A DNA stretch of 64,000 nt from Nonomuraea deserti (lineage in GTDB: Bacteria > Actinomycetota > Actinomycetes > Streptosporangiales > Streptosporangiaceae). This document shows, piece by piece, positions 44,071-52,754 of this stretch. The DNA is taken from positions 62,001 through 126,000 of the forward strand of contig NZ_SMKO01000005.1 of NCBI RefSeq assembly GCF_004348685.1, given 5' to 3'. Under the pieces are notes generated by a model that was not told where the DNA came from, did not search any database, and worked only from the letters and a program-made list of their open reading frames with translations. The position numbers and the translations under genes are program-made. Numbering within the stretch: position 1 is the first letter of the stretch; the number at the start of each line of letters is the position of its first letter.

Positions 44071-44730
44071 CTACGGCACGTACTGGACGACCGCGTCGAG
44101 GTTGGCGAGGTAGTCGCCCTCGTTCAGCGGGATGCCGGTGAGCCGCTTGACCGTCCTGCTGAGGTAGGCGCTGGTGTAGAAGGGCCAGTGCCTGGGCCCG
44201 ATGCCACCTTCGAGCGGCCGCGGCGTCGGCACGTAGGGTGCGAACTCCGCCAGGCGGTAGGTGGCCACGAGCTGCTCGCCCTGAGGCTGCCCGTCGATGA
44301 CCACCTGCGCGTGCGCGCCGTCGGGGCGCAGGTAGATGTCGTGGATGGCGGCCGTGTGCCCGCTTCTGACGTCGTTGAGGGCGAAACCGCCGGGGTAGTA
44401 GACGCCGTTGCACGGATCGATGTGGTCCCGCTTCCATCCGATGGGCATGTAGACGCCCTTGTTGCCGGGCTTGGCCTGGATGGGGGCGATGCCCTCCACT
44501 CGCACGCCGCGCTCGTCGAGGAGCCCGACGACCTCACGGCCGAAGTCGAAGTTCGCGTGTCCCTTCGGGCCGAAGTAGGGGAACTCGAAACACGTGGCGC
44601 TCGGCGGCTCGATGGACGGGGCGCCGGGGAACGCGGGAAGCGGGCCGGCATGGGCGGGCACGGCTGATGCCGCCGTGAATACCGCGGCGCCTACCGCGAG
44701 CGTTTGAGCGATGCGGACAAGAGCGCGCAT
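44071..44730 (-). CDS. Secreted protein of unknown function
   Basis: The 219-aa product has a Sec signal (MRALVRIAQTLAVGAAV to AHA, cleavage about residue 28). The mature domain contains CFEFPYFGPKGHANFDFGREVVGLLDERG, YMPIGWKRDHIDPCNGVYYPGGFALNDVRSGHTAAIHDIYLRPDG and a single cysteine pair. I do not recognise the family. It lies directly upstream of, and co-directional with, the DUF4331 gene (78 bp apart), so it may share that operon. ATG 44730 is chosen from the signal peptide. A long A/T-richer leader region precedes it. Confidence 0.75.
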   Translation of the reverse strand: MRALVRIAQTLAVGAAVFTAASAVPAHAGPLPAFPGAPSIEPPSATCFEFPYFGPKGHANFDFGREVVGLLDERGVRVEGIAPIQAKPGNKGVYMPIGWKRDHIDPCNGVYYPGGFALNDVRSGHTAAIHDIYLRPDGAHAQVVIDGQPQGEQLVATYRLAEFAPYVPTPRPLEGGIGPRHWPFYTSAYLSRTVKRLTGIPLNEGDYLANLDAVVQYVP

Positions 44731-44899
44731 GGCTATCGGCCTTTCATGTGAAGTGAGACGGTGGAACGCCTCCGACCTGCGATGACACGCCCAAAGTAGT
44801 GAATATATTACTCTCTGTAAAGGGATGATAAAACCCGGTGTAAAAAATCGGCGGCTCGAATCCGGGCATGCGAAAAACAATTCTTGGCGGGGTCTGCGG

Positions 44900-44983
44900 T
44901 TACCTCTTTCGGTCCGGGCCTGCCGGGGTGGGGTGGCGTGGCGGCTGCAGAGCGGCGAGGGGTGCCGCGCGAGCCAGGCGCAT
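44900..44983 (-). CDS. Possible 27-aa leader ORF with strong ribosome site
   Basis: AAGGAG lies 7 bases before ATG 44983 on the minus strand. The 27-aa product is Arg/Pro-rich with no recognisable motif and ends at TAA 44900. It sits between a promoter-like TATAAC and the secreted-protein gene. It could be a translated leader or chance. Confidence 0.3.
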   Translation of the reverse strand: MRLARAAPLAALQPPRHPTPAGPDRKR

Positions 44984-45035
44984 GCTTGTTCTCCTTGGAG
45001 GGCGGGGGGTGGCGGAGATCGGCCAGCGTACGATG

Positions 45036-45050
45036 ACTACTGAAAGTAGT
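45036..45050. promoter_or_regulatory. Dyad ACTACTGAAAGTAGT, operator-like
   Basis: This is a perfect 6-3-6 inverted repeat adjoining TATAAC on the minus strand. A second AGTAGT half-site is at 44795-44800. The form suits a MarR- or TetR-type regulator acting on the minus-strand promoter. Confidence 0.45.
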
Positions 45051-45186
45051 TATACCACTGCATGGGGCAACGATGGCGAGCCCCAGGTCGGCGCACGCGT
45101 GTCAGGGGCGGGTGCCCCGATCAGGCCACCCGCCCCTGCGACTCGCGCATCCGGACCCTGCGACGCCGCCGTCCGCTGGAGACCGG

Positions 45187-46728
45187 TCAGCGGTCGACGG
45201 CGCAGGCGTCCCTGTTGAGGGAGAACCTGCTCGGCAGGGACGTGTCGCCCGTGTGGCTGACGAGATACCCCAGCGTGACGCTGCCGCCAGGGGCGATGGA
45301 GCCGTTGTGGGCCGCGTTGACCGCGGTGACGATGTCACCGCTCTGCGTGAGATCGGTGTTCCAGTCGGATACGACGGTCTGCCCGCGGGAGAGGGGGAAT
45401 CTCAGCGTCCACCCGTTGATCGGTGCCGTGCCGGTGTTGGTGATGGTGAGGTCGACGGTCATGCCGCCACCCCAGGTCTGCGTGGTGTGCCCGATCAGGC
45501 AGGCCGGCTCCGCGCGTTCGAACGAGACGCGGTGCAGGCCACCGGGAAGGTCGTTGACGACGTACAGCTCGCCCTCCGGCGTGGCGCCGAACGCGGTGAC
45601 CTGCGTCGGCGTCTGGCCGATCTCGGCCTGGAGATAGCCGCCCGCGCCGTCCTCGCGCAGCGCCCACACGGTGGAGGAGCAGTAGTCGGTGGCGATGTAG
45701 GTGCCGCCGACCAGGTCGGCGAACTCCTCGCCGTGGTAGACCTGCCCGCCGATGACCGCGCAGCCGCCGGTGTGCGGGGAGTAGGTGAAGATCGGCTCGG
45801 TGTAGTCGGCGTCGGAGCGGCACTGGGTCTCGTCGAACACCTGCAGCCCTTCGTAGCAGGACCAGCCGAGGTTCGCGCCGGCCTGCCGTCCGGGCTTGAT
45901 GTGGTTGATCTCCTCCCACCTGCCCTGCCCGACGTCGGCGATCCACATCGAGCCGTCCGCCGGGTCGACGGAGAAGCGCCAGGGGTTGCGCCCGCCGTAC
46001 ATCCAGATCTCCTCGCGCGCGCCCTCGACGCCGGCGAACGGGTTGTCCTCGGGTACGCAGTAGGCCAGGTCGCCGCAGCTCCGGCTGACGTCGATGCGCA
46101 GGATCTTGCCCAGCAAGGTGTCCACGCGCTGCCCGGAGTCGAAGGGGTCACCTGAGCCGCCGCCGTCGCCGATGCTCATGTACAGGTTGCCGTCGGTGCC
46201 GAAGGTGATCTGGCCGCCGTTGTGGTTGCTGTTCTCGGCGTGCTCCTGGGAGAGCAGCGGTTCGAGGCTCGCGTCGTCCAGCCCGTACCGTGCCAGCGTC
46301 ACCGCGCCGTCCGGCAGCGCCGTGTAGGCGAGGTACAGGTCATGGCTCTCGGCGAAGTCGGGCGAGAGGGCGATGCCGAGCAGCCCGCGCTCGTTGCCGG
46401 ATTCGTCCACCGACGTCGTGATGTCGATGATCGGTGTCCCGTCGAGACCGGTGTCCGGGTGGTAGACGCGCACGGTCCCGCGCTTCTCGGTGATGAACAG
46501 CCTGTCCGTCCCGTCATCGGGCGCGGCGATGGCGGTGGGGCGGCGTAACCCGAAGGCGACCTGGGTGGTGATCGTGTTGATCTCTTCCAGCGGCACGTCG
46601 GAGGCGGCCAGGACGGATGAGGATGCGGACGTCGCCGCGGCGACCGGTGGCGTCAGTGCGCTCACGGGGGCGAGCAGTGGCAGGGACAGGGCGAGCAGTG
46701 CGGGCGCTGCCCAGCGTTTTCCTGGCAT
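45187..46728 (-). CDS. Secreted PQQ-type sugar dehydrogenase (GSDH fold) with C-terminal CBM2
   Basis: The 513-aa protein has a signal peptide (to about residue 32). A six-bladed propeller of the soluble glucose/sorbosone dehydrogenase type follows: LRRPTAIAAP, ERGLLGIALSPDF, HNGGQITFGTDGNLYMSIGDGG, GKILRID, and WMYGGRNPWRFSVDP. A family 2 carbohydrate-binding module comes last (about 405-510) with paired terminal cysteines and the tryptophans of CBM2. It probably oxidises sugars at the surface of cellulose or chitin, similar in idea to AA12 pyranose dehydrogenases. It is monocistronic. PQQ dependence is inferred from the fold only. Confidence 0.87.
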   Translation of the reverse strand: MPGKRWAAPALLALSLPLLAPVSALTPPVAAATSASSSVLAASDVPLEEINTITTQVAFGLRRPTAIAAPDDGTDRLFITEKRGTVRVYHPDTGLDGTPIIDITTSVDESGNERGLLGIALSPDFAESHDLYLAYTALPDGAVTLARYGLDDASLEPLLSQEHAENSNHNGGQITFGTDGNLYMSIGDGGGSGDPFDSGQRVDTLLGKILRIDVSRSCGDLAYCVPEDNPFAGVEGAREEIWMYGGRNPWRFSVDPADGSMWIADVGQGRWEEINHIKPGRQAGANLGWSCYEGLQVFDETQCRSDADYTEPIFTYSPHTGGCAVIGGQVYHGEEFADLVGGTYIATDYCSSTVWALREDGAGGYLQAEIGQTPTQVTAFGATPEGELYVVNDLPGGLHRVSFERAEPACLIGHTTQTWGGGMTVDLTITNTGTAPINGWTLRFPLSRGQTVVSDWNTDLTQSGDIVTAVNAAHNGSIAPGGSVTLGYLVSHTGDTSLPSRFSLNRDACAVDR

Positions 46729-47000
46729 GGCGGACTCCAGAGGCGAGGCTTCGTCGGATCGGACGGTATCGGCTCGCCCGCCGTCCCAACCAGGATCGCG
46801 ATCACGGCGTCCGCACGGAGCAGCGGCACCACGCCGTTGCGGCTGCTTTCATCCCCTCTGACCGGCGGCGATGCGGAAGGGCTCCGGCCTGCCTCGCCAC
46901 CGCCCGCATGAAACGTACATCGCCGCGGGGCCGGCGCCCGGCTCACGGCCGGACGCGCGGTTTGCCGAGGCGCTCAGATCACTGGCGTCTTCCCGCCGGC
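46729..47000. other. Intergenic region without recognised features
   Basis: The 272 bp upstream of the dehydrogenase gene carry its promoter presumably, but no dyad, repeat or small ORF that I can support. Open frames here are GC-composition shadows. Confidence 0.5.
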
Positions 47001-47333
47001 CTACGGCGACTCCTGCAACGGCCAGACCTCGACCACCCCCTGTGCGACCGCGCACGGAGTCTTCGACACGAGTTCCACGGCCTCTTCGATGGTCGCGGCT
47101 TCGATGATCGAGAACCCGGCCACCGGGAGAGCCGACGACATGAAGGAGCCGCCCTCCACGGTCATGCCGGCACCGTCGTGATTGCGCACCTGCACGGGCG
47201 AGCCCGCGATGCCCGTAACGGCCCCGTACTCGAGCAGCCGGGCGTCGTGCGCATGTGCCTCGTTCCGTACCGCCGCGTCGGTGCGGTCGTAGCCGTCCTG
47301 GTCCCCGTACCCGATGGTCACGAATTTCGCCAC
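47001..47333 (-). CDS. YCII-related domain protein
   Basis: The 110-aa protein has the dimeric ferredoxin-like YCII fold pattern: AKFVTIGYGDQDGYDRTD, HDARLLEYGAVTGIAG, then an edge strand ending GFSIIEAATIEEAVELVSKTPCAVAQGVVEVWPL. Such small proteins are often fused to or encoded beside ECF sigma factors or act as small-molecule-binding enzymes. No sigma gene is adjacent here. The GTG at 47333 has AAGGGA upstream; the longer upstream start adds non-homologous residues. Confidence 0.82.
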   Translation of the reverse strand: MAKFVTIGYGDQDGYDRTDAAVRNEAHAHDARLLEYGAVTGIAGSPVQVRNHDGAGMTVEGGSFMSSALPVAGFSIIEAATIEEAVELVSKTPCAVAQGVVEVWPLQESP

Positions 47334-47430
47334 GACTGGTCCCTTCCTCTCGTCCGTACGGAGTGGTCGCCTGTACTGACTCCCGACCGTGCCCGAACTC
47401 ATCGCAGCGCCGGACGGTTCGTGGACCGCA

Positions 47431-50400
47431 CTAGGGCGCGAGGCGGCCCAGGAGCGGGTAGTCCTCGGTGGCCGTTCGTACCTGGCCGACGAGCAGGATC
47501 GTGTCAGGGGTGGCCCCGATGGCCTGGGACTGCATGCCCTCAGGCCAGCTGACGCGGGTCCGCGGTTCCCAGGTGCGCCCGTCCTGCGACCTTACGAGGA
47601 CCACCTCGCCCTTCTTCGTCCGCAGGCCGATCCACGCGTTCCCGTGCCGGCCGAGCTGCGACAGTCCCTGGCCGCCGAGCTCGGCGACCTGGGGTTCCTC
47701 CCACTGGCCCGACGGGGAGAGCCGGACGAGGAACGTCTTGGTGATGGAGCCCGCGGACGTCTTGCCCTGGTGCACCAGCCCGCTGACGATCACCGTGTCC
47801 CGTCCGACGACGGCCGTGGTGGTCCACGCGCCCTGTCCGTCCGGGAGCTCGATCGCCGGCATGGGCCGCCATGATCGGCCGTCGGCCGAATACATCAGGC
47901 AGTTCGCCGTGGTGTCGGCGCCCGGGCACATGCCCGGGACGACGTAGCCGTACTCTCCGCCCGCCAGGCCGCTGGGGAACTCGAACGGGGAGGCGACCTG
48001 CTGCCAGCTGACCAGGTCGGTGGAGCGCCAGAAGGTGGTCTTCGCGGCCTTCGTGGACGTCACCAGGTAGCTGTCCTTGGCTGCGGCGGCCTCCTTGATC
48101 GTGCCGAAGTCGTGCCCGGAACGCTGCCAGGTGCGGCCGTCGCGCGAGGTGTAGACCCCTGGGCCGGCCGCGAGCCAGCCGCTCGGTCCGTGCACCACGG
48201 CGGTGAACTCGCCGGGCGTCTCCGGGTCCGAACGTTGCCAGGTCGCGCCGCTGTCGGTGCTCCACCAGGCGCTGGCCATGCCCTGGGAGTGGCCGACGGC
48301 CACGGTGACGTCTCCCGCGTGGCGCAGGTCGTTGACCCGGGTGACGGGGTAGCGCAGGCCCGCGACGCCACCGAAGTCGATGGGGGCGACGTCGCTGTCC
48401 GGGCTCGCGGAGAACATCCGCAGGTCGAGACGCTCCGGCCGGTCGGTGGAGAAGACGCCCGACGTGTCGCCGCTGAGGAGAGCACCGGTCCTGGTCGTCG
48501 TCAGCACCGGCTGGTAGGACTTCAGCTCACGGGAGGTCCCCAGCGAGTCCCAGTCGGAGCCGTCCTCGCTGTGGAGGAGCTTTGCCTCTTCGCCATGCCC
48601 GGGCTTCCCGAGCGGTACGGCGTCCATGAGCAGGTAGAACCCGGTCGCGCCCACGGCGAACCCGTTGGGCGAGTAGCCCTCGCTGGAGCCCACCTCCTTC
48701 CAGGACGCGCCGTCGGTCGAACCGACGATGGTGGTGGACGTGAACTCCTTGCTGAAGGCGGCGTAGAAGGACTTGCCGTCCGTGGCGAGGACGGGCGTGC
48801 CCGGACCGGTGTCGAGCGTGGTGGTCTGCCACGTGCGGCCGCCGTCCGCCGACCTCACGGTCAGGCGGCCACTCGTCTGGTCGGCGGTGCCGCCGTCGAT
48901 GAGGACGTTGTCGCCGTGGGCGACCAGGCTGGTGCGACCCGCCGGCAGCGCGGTCGTGGTCGTGACCCGCTGCCACCGCCGGCCGTCCGCCGAGGTCCAG
49001 ACGACCGTCGGGCTCTCCTTCTGCACCGAGGCGTCCTGCGCGCCCTTGATCACGAATCCGCTGTCGGTCGCCGCCAGGCCGGACAGGTTGTAGCCGATCA
49101 TGTCGCCGAGCGCGTCGCCTTCGACGGGCTGCCAGGCGTGACCGTCGGCGCTGGTCCAGGCCATGGGGGTGTACGAGGTCAGCCTGCTGGGGAAGGCCAC
49201 CCAGCCCTTGTCGCCGCCCGCCACCAGATCCGCGGTCACCGACATGGCCCCGGGCGGCGGCACCGACTTCCAGGTCGTACCGCTGTCGTCGGAGACCAGG
49301 AAGATCGGACGTGCCGCGTAAGACGAACCCACGGTTTCACCGCCCACCACGACCACGGTGTCGCCGTGGGTGGCCGCGGCGCTGACGTGCTGGTTGAGCC
49401 CGCCGTCGGATGCCGGCTTGGACGGCGGCGGGAAGAGCCGGTCGGCCCTGTTCACCTGGCCGGTCTGGGGCGCCGTCACCTCCTTCTGGGCGACCTGGCC
49501 GTCCGGCCGGAGCGCCACGAAGGCGGCGGTCGCGCCGAGGACGAGGACGACACCGGCCGCCACGGCTCCCCACATCCAGGCGCGCCGCCGCGCGGGCGAG
49601 GACGCCACGCCCGCCCCCGGACCCGCCACGCCCCCGGGCGGAGGCGCTCCGTGCGGCGGCGGGCCGGCCATGGGGGAAGGGCCGGGCGCTCCGTGCGGCG
49701 GCCCCATGTAGGGAGGCGGCGCTCCGTGCGGCGGCGGGGGTCCCATGTGCGGCGGTGCTCCGCCCGTGGGCGGGCCGGTCAGATGCGCTCCGGGCGGCGG
49801 CATGGCCGGTGTTGCGGGCATCCCCGGAGGCGGGGACGGCAGGGCCGACGGCGGGGCGTGTGGGGGTGCCATGGGGGCGCCGCGCAGGACCGCGACGACC
49901 TCGTCCAGTCCGGGACGGGCCGCCGGGTTGGCGTCCACGGCGGCGGACACGAGCTCGCGCAGCGGTCCGTCCAGCGCGTCGAAATCCTCGGCGGCCGGCG
50001 ACGGGTTGCCGCTCGCGGCGCACGCCACGATCCGGCCCCACGTGAAGACCTCGGCGGCCTGGGAGGGCTCCTGCTCAGGCGCGACGTACTCGGGTCGGGG
50101 GGCGGCGAGGGGAGCGGTGGCCGCCGGGCCGAAGTCGGTGATCCGCAGCCCTTCGGGCCCGAGGGTCACGCCGTCGGGGGTGAGGCCGCTACGGCGTACC
50201 CCCGCCTGGTAGATCGCGTGCAGCCCGGCCGCGATCTCGCCCGCCATGCGCCACAGCCCGGGTCCGGCGAAGGGGCCGCGCTCCAGCGCCTGGCCCAGCG
50301 TCTCGCCCTCGACGTGCGCCCGCACCACGTACGGCCGCGCCGCGCGGACGTCCCCGCCCAGGACGCCGGCGACGAACGGCGAGCCGACCCTGCGGGACGC

Positions 50401-50595
50401 GGCGAGGTCCCGCTCCAGGCCGGGCAGCGCGGCGGCGTCGAAGGCCGCCTCGGCGGATGCGTCCGCGGCGAGGGTCCTGACGACGACCTGCCGCCCGGCC
50501 GGCGTGCGCGCCAGATGGATGACCGCGTCGCCGTCCCGCCCGAGCTCCGCGATGAGCGTGTTGCCGCCGATCTGCTCCTCAGATGGCGTGCCCAC
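47431..50595 (-). CDS. Transmembrane pseudokinase with BNR/sialidase-like beta-propeller ectodomain
   Basis: The 1054-aa protein starts with a kinase-like domain (residues about 10-250). The catalytic lysine position reads VVVRTL, the HRD motif is degenerate (RRSGLTPDG) and only DFG remains (ITDFGPA), so phosphotransfer is unlikely. A Pro/Gly/Ala-rich linker (about 250-345) and one membrane helix (about 350-372) follow. A long extracellular region then carries repeated Asp-box-like units (S-x-D-x-G-x-T/A-W, for example SDDSGTTWKS, RSADGGRTWQ, STDSGATWQ). The GTG at 50595 has GGAGGGATC upstream. The plan parallels the kinase-hemopexin protein at 18.5 kb: a cytosolic kinase-like signal domain wired to an external propeller. 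Confidence 0.85.
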   Translation of the reverse strand: MGTPSEEQIGGNTLIAELGRDGDAVIHLARTPAGRQVVVRTLAADASAEAAFDAAALPGLERDLAASRRVGSPFVAGVLGGDVRAARPYVVRAHVEGETLGQALERGPFAGPGLWRMAGEIAAGLHAIYQAGVRRSGLTPDGVTLGPEGLRITDFGPAATAPLAAPRPEYVAPEQEPSQAAEVFTWGRIVACAASGNPSPAAEDFDALDGPLRELVSAAVDANPAARPGLDEVVAVLRGAPMAPPHAPPSALPSPPPGMPATPAMPPPGAHLTGPPTGGAPPHMGPPPPHGAPPPYMGPPHGAPGPSPMAGPPPHGAPPPGGVAGPGAGVASSPARRRAWMWGAVAAGVVLVLGATAAFVALRPDGQVAQKEVTAPQTGQVNRADRLFPPPSKPASDGGLNQHVSAAATHGDTVVVVGGETVGSSYAARPIFLVSDDSGTTWKSVPPPGAMSVTADLVAGGDKGWVAFPSRLTSYTPMAWTSADGHAWQPVEGDALGDMIGYNLSGLAATDSGFVIKGAQDASVQKESPTVVWTSADGRRWQRVTTTTALPAGRTSLVAHGDNVLIDGGTADQTSGRLTVRSADGGRTWQTTTLDTGPGTPVLATDGKSFYAAFSKEFTSTTIVGSTDGASWKEVGSSEGYSPNGFAVGATGFYLLMDAVPLGKPGHGEEAKLLHSEDGSDWDSLGTSRELKSYQPVLTTTRTGALLSGDTSGVFSTDRPERLDLRMFSASPDSDVAPIDFGGVAGLRYPVTRVNDLRHAGDVTVAVGHSQGMASAWWSTDSGATWQRSDPETPGEFTAVVHGPSGWLAAGPGVYTSRDGRTWQRSGHDFGTIKEAAAAKDSYLVTSTKAAKTTFWRSTDLVSWQQVASPFEFPSGLAGGEYGYVVPGMCPGADTTANCLMYSADGRSWRPMPAIELPDGQGAWTTTAVVGRDTVIVSGLVHQGKTSAGSITKTFLVRLSPSGQWEEPQVAELGGQGLSQLGRHGNAWIGLRTKKGEVVLVRSQDGRTWEPRTRVSWPEGMQSQAIGATPDTILLVGQVRTATEDYPLLGRLAP

Positions 50596-50877
50596 GATCC
50601 CTCCCCACTCGATGTTCCGACACGGGTCGATCATCCCGGTGACGACTTGCGAACGGCTTAACGGCTGATCGCGCCCAGAACATGACCAGGCAAGGGGCCC
50701 GTCGGATCCTCCGCGTCAGGGCGGTGGACGGTCGTGGAGCAGGCCGCGGCGGCCGGCTCTCCGCGGCGGGTGGCACGGAGTTCGGCGCTCGCACGACGTC
50801 CTCGGGGGCGCCCGATCGGCGCAGCCGCACGCGCGAGGACGACGCTGAGTGGGCGGAGCGCCCGACGTCCTCGCTGT
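50596..50877. other. Intergenic region; weak inverted repeats only
   Basis: The 282 bp between the pseudokinase start and the aldo/keto-reductase end hold the 8-bp motif CGTCCTCG twice and its complement once, enough for a weak hairpin. Nothing else is supported. Confidence 0.45.
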
Positions 50878-51726
50878 TCAGGCTAGGTCGGCGAGGTCTT
50901 CCTCGGTGAGGGTGATGGCTCGGGCGGCCAGGTTGGCTTCCAGATGGGCCACAGAGCTGGTGCCGGGGATGGCCAGGGTGACGGGGGACATGGCCAGGAG
51001 CCATGCCAGGGCGATCTGGTGGACGGTGGCGTTGTGGCGTCCGGCGACCTTGGCCACGGCGGGGTGGTTGATGTCGGTCCTCCCGCCGCCGAGTGGGAAG
51101 AAGGGGACGAAGGCGATGCCGGCTCGGGTGCAGGTGTCCAGGATGGCTGCCTCGTCCCGGCCGGCGATGTGGAAGTGGTTCTGGACGGCTGCGACGGGAG
51201 CGATCGTGCGGGCCTCGGCGAGGTGGTGGGCGTCGACGTTGCTGACGCCCAGGTGGCGGATCAGGCCTTCTTCGCGCAGGGCGGCGAGTGTCTCGAAGCG
51301 TTCGGCGAGTGATTCGCCGTGGGGCGGTGTCGTGGTGCCGATGCGGAGGTAGACCAGGTCGAGGCGGTCGAGGCCGAGACTCTGGAGGTTGGCTTCCACC
51401 TGGGGCCGGAGGTCGGCGGAGGTGCCTTGGCCGAGACCGCCGGGGGTGGGGACGGGGCCGACTTTGGTGGCGATGACGAGGTTGTCAGGGTAGGGGGCGA
51501 GGGCTTCCCGGATCAGGGTGTTGGCGCGTACGGAGCCGTCCTGGCTGCGGTAGAAGTCGGCGGTGTCGATGTGGTTGACGCCGAGTTCTACGGCGCGGCG
51601 CAGGACGGCACGGCCGGCCTCGGGATCGCGGGCGGGCTCGCCCGGACGGGATTGCGGCAGGCGCATGGCGCCGAAGCCGAGCCGGTCGGTCGTCAGGTCG
51701 CCGCCGAGGGGGAACTCGCTGGTCAT
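50878..51726 (-). CDS. Aldo/keto reductase
   Basis: The 282-aa NADPH-dependent oxidoreductase has the AKR barrel pattern: DRLGFGAMRLPQ, NHIDTADFYRSQDG with catalytic D and Y, VIATKVG with the lysine, GLIRHLGVSNVDAHHL, FVPFFPLGGG, and VTLAIPGTSSVAHLEANL near the C-terminus. It reduces aldehydes or ketones, substrate unknown. ATG 51726 has GGAGAG upstream. The start overlaps the end of the nitroreductase frame by 4 bp, but that overlap arises only from the abnormal nitroreductase tail. Confidence 0.9.
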   Translation of the reverse strand: MTSEFPLGGDLTTDRLGFGAMRLPQSRPGEPARDPEAGRAVLRRAVELGVNHIDTADFYRSQDGSVRANTLIREALAPYPDNLVIATKVGPVPTPGGLGQGTSADLRPQVEANLQSLGLDRLDLVYLRIGTTTPPHGESLAERFETLAALREEGLIRHLGVSNVDAHHLAEARTIAPVAAVQNHFHIAGRDEAAILDTCTRAGIAFVPFFPLGGGRTDINHPAVAKVAGRHNATVHQIALAWLLAMSPVTLAIPGTSSVAHLEANLAARAITLTEEDLADLA

Positions 51727-52634
51727 GTCTCTCCATGTGCTGTGATGTGGGTTCTCTGGGGAGGCCGAGCCGGCCTCCCTCTGGCGGGGCCCGGCGCGGC
51801 CCGCTGGAGCGGCGGTGCGCTGTCCTGGTCTGCTCGTACGCGTGGATCGACCGCGGTGGCGTGCTGGAGCGGCGTCCGCGCTCGGCGGGTCGAGACCGTG
51901 GCGGGCACCGGCCGGCGACGACCGCTCCAGGGGATCCCCTGGAGCCTGCCGCAGGCGATCGCCGGGCCGGAACCGTCGACGAACGTGACCGTCTCCTCGA
52001 GCGGCGCGCGGCCCGTGCGGACGTGGTCCACCGTGACGTCCTCGAAGCCGACGGAGATGCCGCAGAAGAGGATGAGCTCCTCCGGAGGGTGCAGGACCTC
52101 CGCGACGGTCTTGCGATACACCGACCACGCCATCTGCGGGCAACTGTGCAGCCCCTCGGCTCGGAGCAGCAACATGACGGTCTGCAGATACATGCCGAGG
52201 TCGGCCCATTGGGGCAGCCCCATGTCGCGGTCGATGTAGCAGAACAGGGCGGCGGGCGCGCCGAAGCAGTCCCAGTTCTCGGCCGCGGCCCTCTGCCGCG
52301 CCTCCCAGTCGTCGCGTTCGATCCCGAGCGCGCCGTAGCGTTCCCGCCCGAAGGCGGAGCGGCGCTCGCGGTAGGGGGACTTCAGCGCGGGAGGGTACAT
52401 CTCGTACTCCCGCTCGTCCCACGGGTCGCCGGTGGCCACGCGCTCGCCGGCGCGCTTCTTGATCTCGGCGAGCGGCTCACCGGTCACCACGTAGACGTGC
52501 CACGGCTGGAGGTTGGACCCGGACGGCGCCCAGGCGGCTGCTGACAGCACGCGCTTCAGCGCCTCCAGCGGGACGGGCTGGTCGGTGAATCCGCGCACTG
52601 CCCGCCGGCTCGTGACCGTCTCATAGACATCCAT
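51723..52634 (-). CDS. Nitroreductase family protein with abnormal 80-aa read-through tail
   Basis: The 303-aa product has a normal nitroreductase core (residues 1-221): TSRRAVRGFTDQPVP, AAWAPSGSNLQPWHVYVV, and an FMN-binding C-terminal part ending FVDG. It would use FMN and NAD(P)H to reduce nitro compounds or quinones. The last 80 residues are low-complexity Arg/Pro/Ala sequence unlike the family, and the frame ends only where the aldo/keto reductase begins. The usual stop seems lost, perhaps by a small rearrangement at the perfect palindrome 51924-51945. A MarR gene upstream probably regulates it. Confidence 0.85.
   Translation of the reverse strand: MDVYETVTSRRAVRGFTDQPVPLEALKRVLSAAAWAPSGSNLQPWHVYVVTGEPLAEIKKRAGERVATGDPWDEREYEMYPPALKSPYRERRSAFGRERYGALGIERDDWEARQRAAAENWDCFGAPAALFCYIDRDMGLPQWADLGMYLQTVMLLLRAEGLHSCPQMAWSVYRKTVAEVLHPPEELILFCGISVGFEDVTVDHVRTGRAPLEETVTFVDGSGPAIACGRLQGIPWSGRRRPVPATVSTRRARTPLQHATAVDPRVRADQDSAPPLQRAAPGPARGRPARPPQRTHITAHGET
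51924..51945. repeat. 22-bp perfect palindrome in the nitroreductase tail
   Basis: The sequence is a loop-free 11-11 palindrome centred on GGATCC, with arms GCTCCAGGGGA. It begins about 25 bases after the end of the conserved nitroreductase domain. It may be a former transcription terminator now inside the reading frame, a rearrangement scar or a protein-binding site. Confidence 0.85.
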
Positions 52635-52675
52635 GATCGTCACTCCCTCGCCCTTGTGGGTTACATCTACGATGG

Positions 52676-52687
52676 TATCAAATGATA
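52676..52687. promoter_or_regulatory. Operator-like dyad TATCAAATGATA before the nitroreductase gene
   Basis: This 5-2-5 inverted repeat lies 42 bp upstream of the nitroreductase ATG, in an A/T-rich island. The GGTATCAA it contains recurs before the MarR gene (53276-53283), so the MarR protein may bind both places. Confidence 0.55.
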
Positions 52688-52754
52688 TAGTCTCATTCAA
52701 TACGATCGTGAGGGTGACGTGGCCCACTCGTGGCGCGGTGGCGCGCGAGCTTGC

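Larger units (their letters stand above)
44731..45186. other. 456-bp intergenic region with A/T-rich leader and possible leader ORF
   Basis: The stretch before the secreted-protein gene has an A/T-rich zone (44795-44880). On the minus strand a TATAAC -10-like element overlaps a dyad (45036-45050), followed by a 27-codon ORF (44900-44983). No recognisable protein family or RNA gene is seen. It behaves like an upstream regulatory region for the 44071-44730 gene. Confidence 0.5.

Noticed and set aside
44846..44866. tRNA-like CTCGAATCC segment
   Set aside because: The flanks cannot form a TPsiC stem, acceptor stem or D-arm; the match is to the loop only.
48112..50661. 849-aa open frame on the plus strand
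   Set aside because: It is antisense to the pseudokinase gene with Gly/Arg-rich random composition; a shadow.
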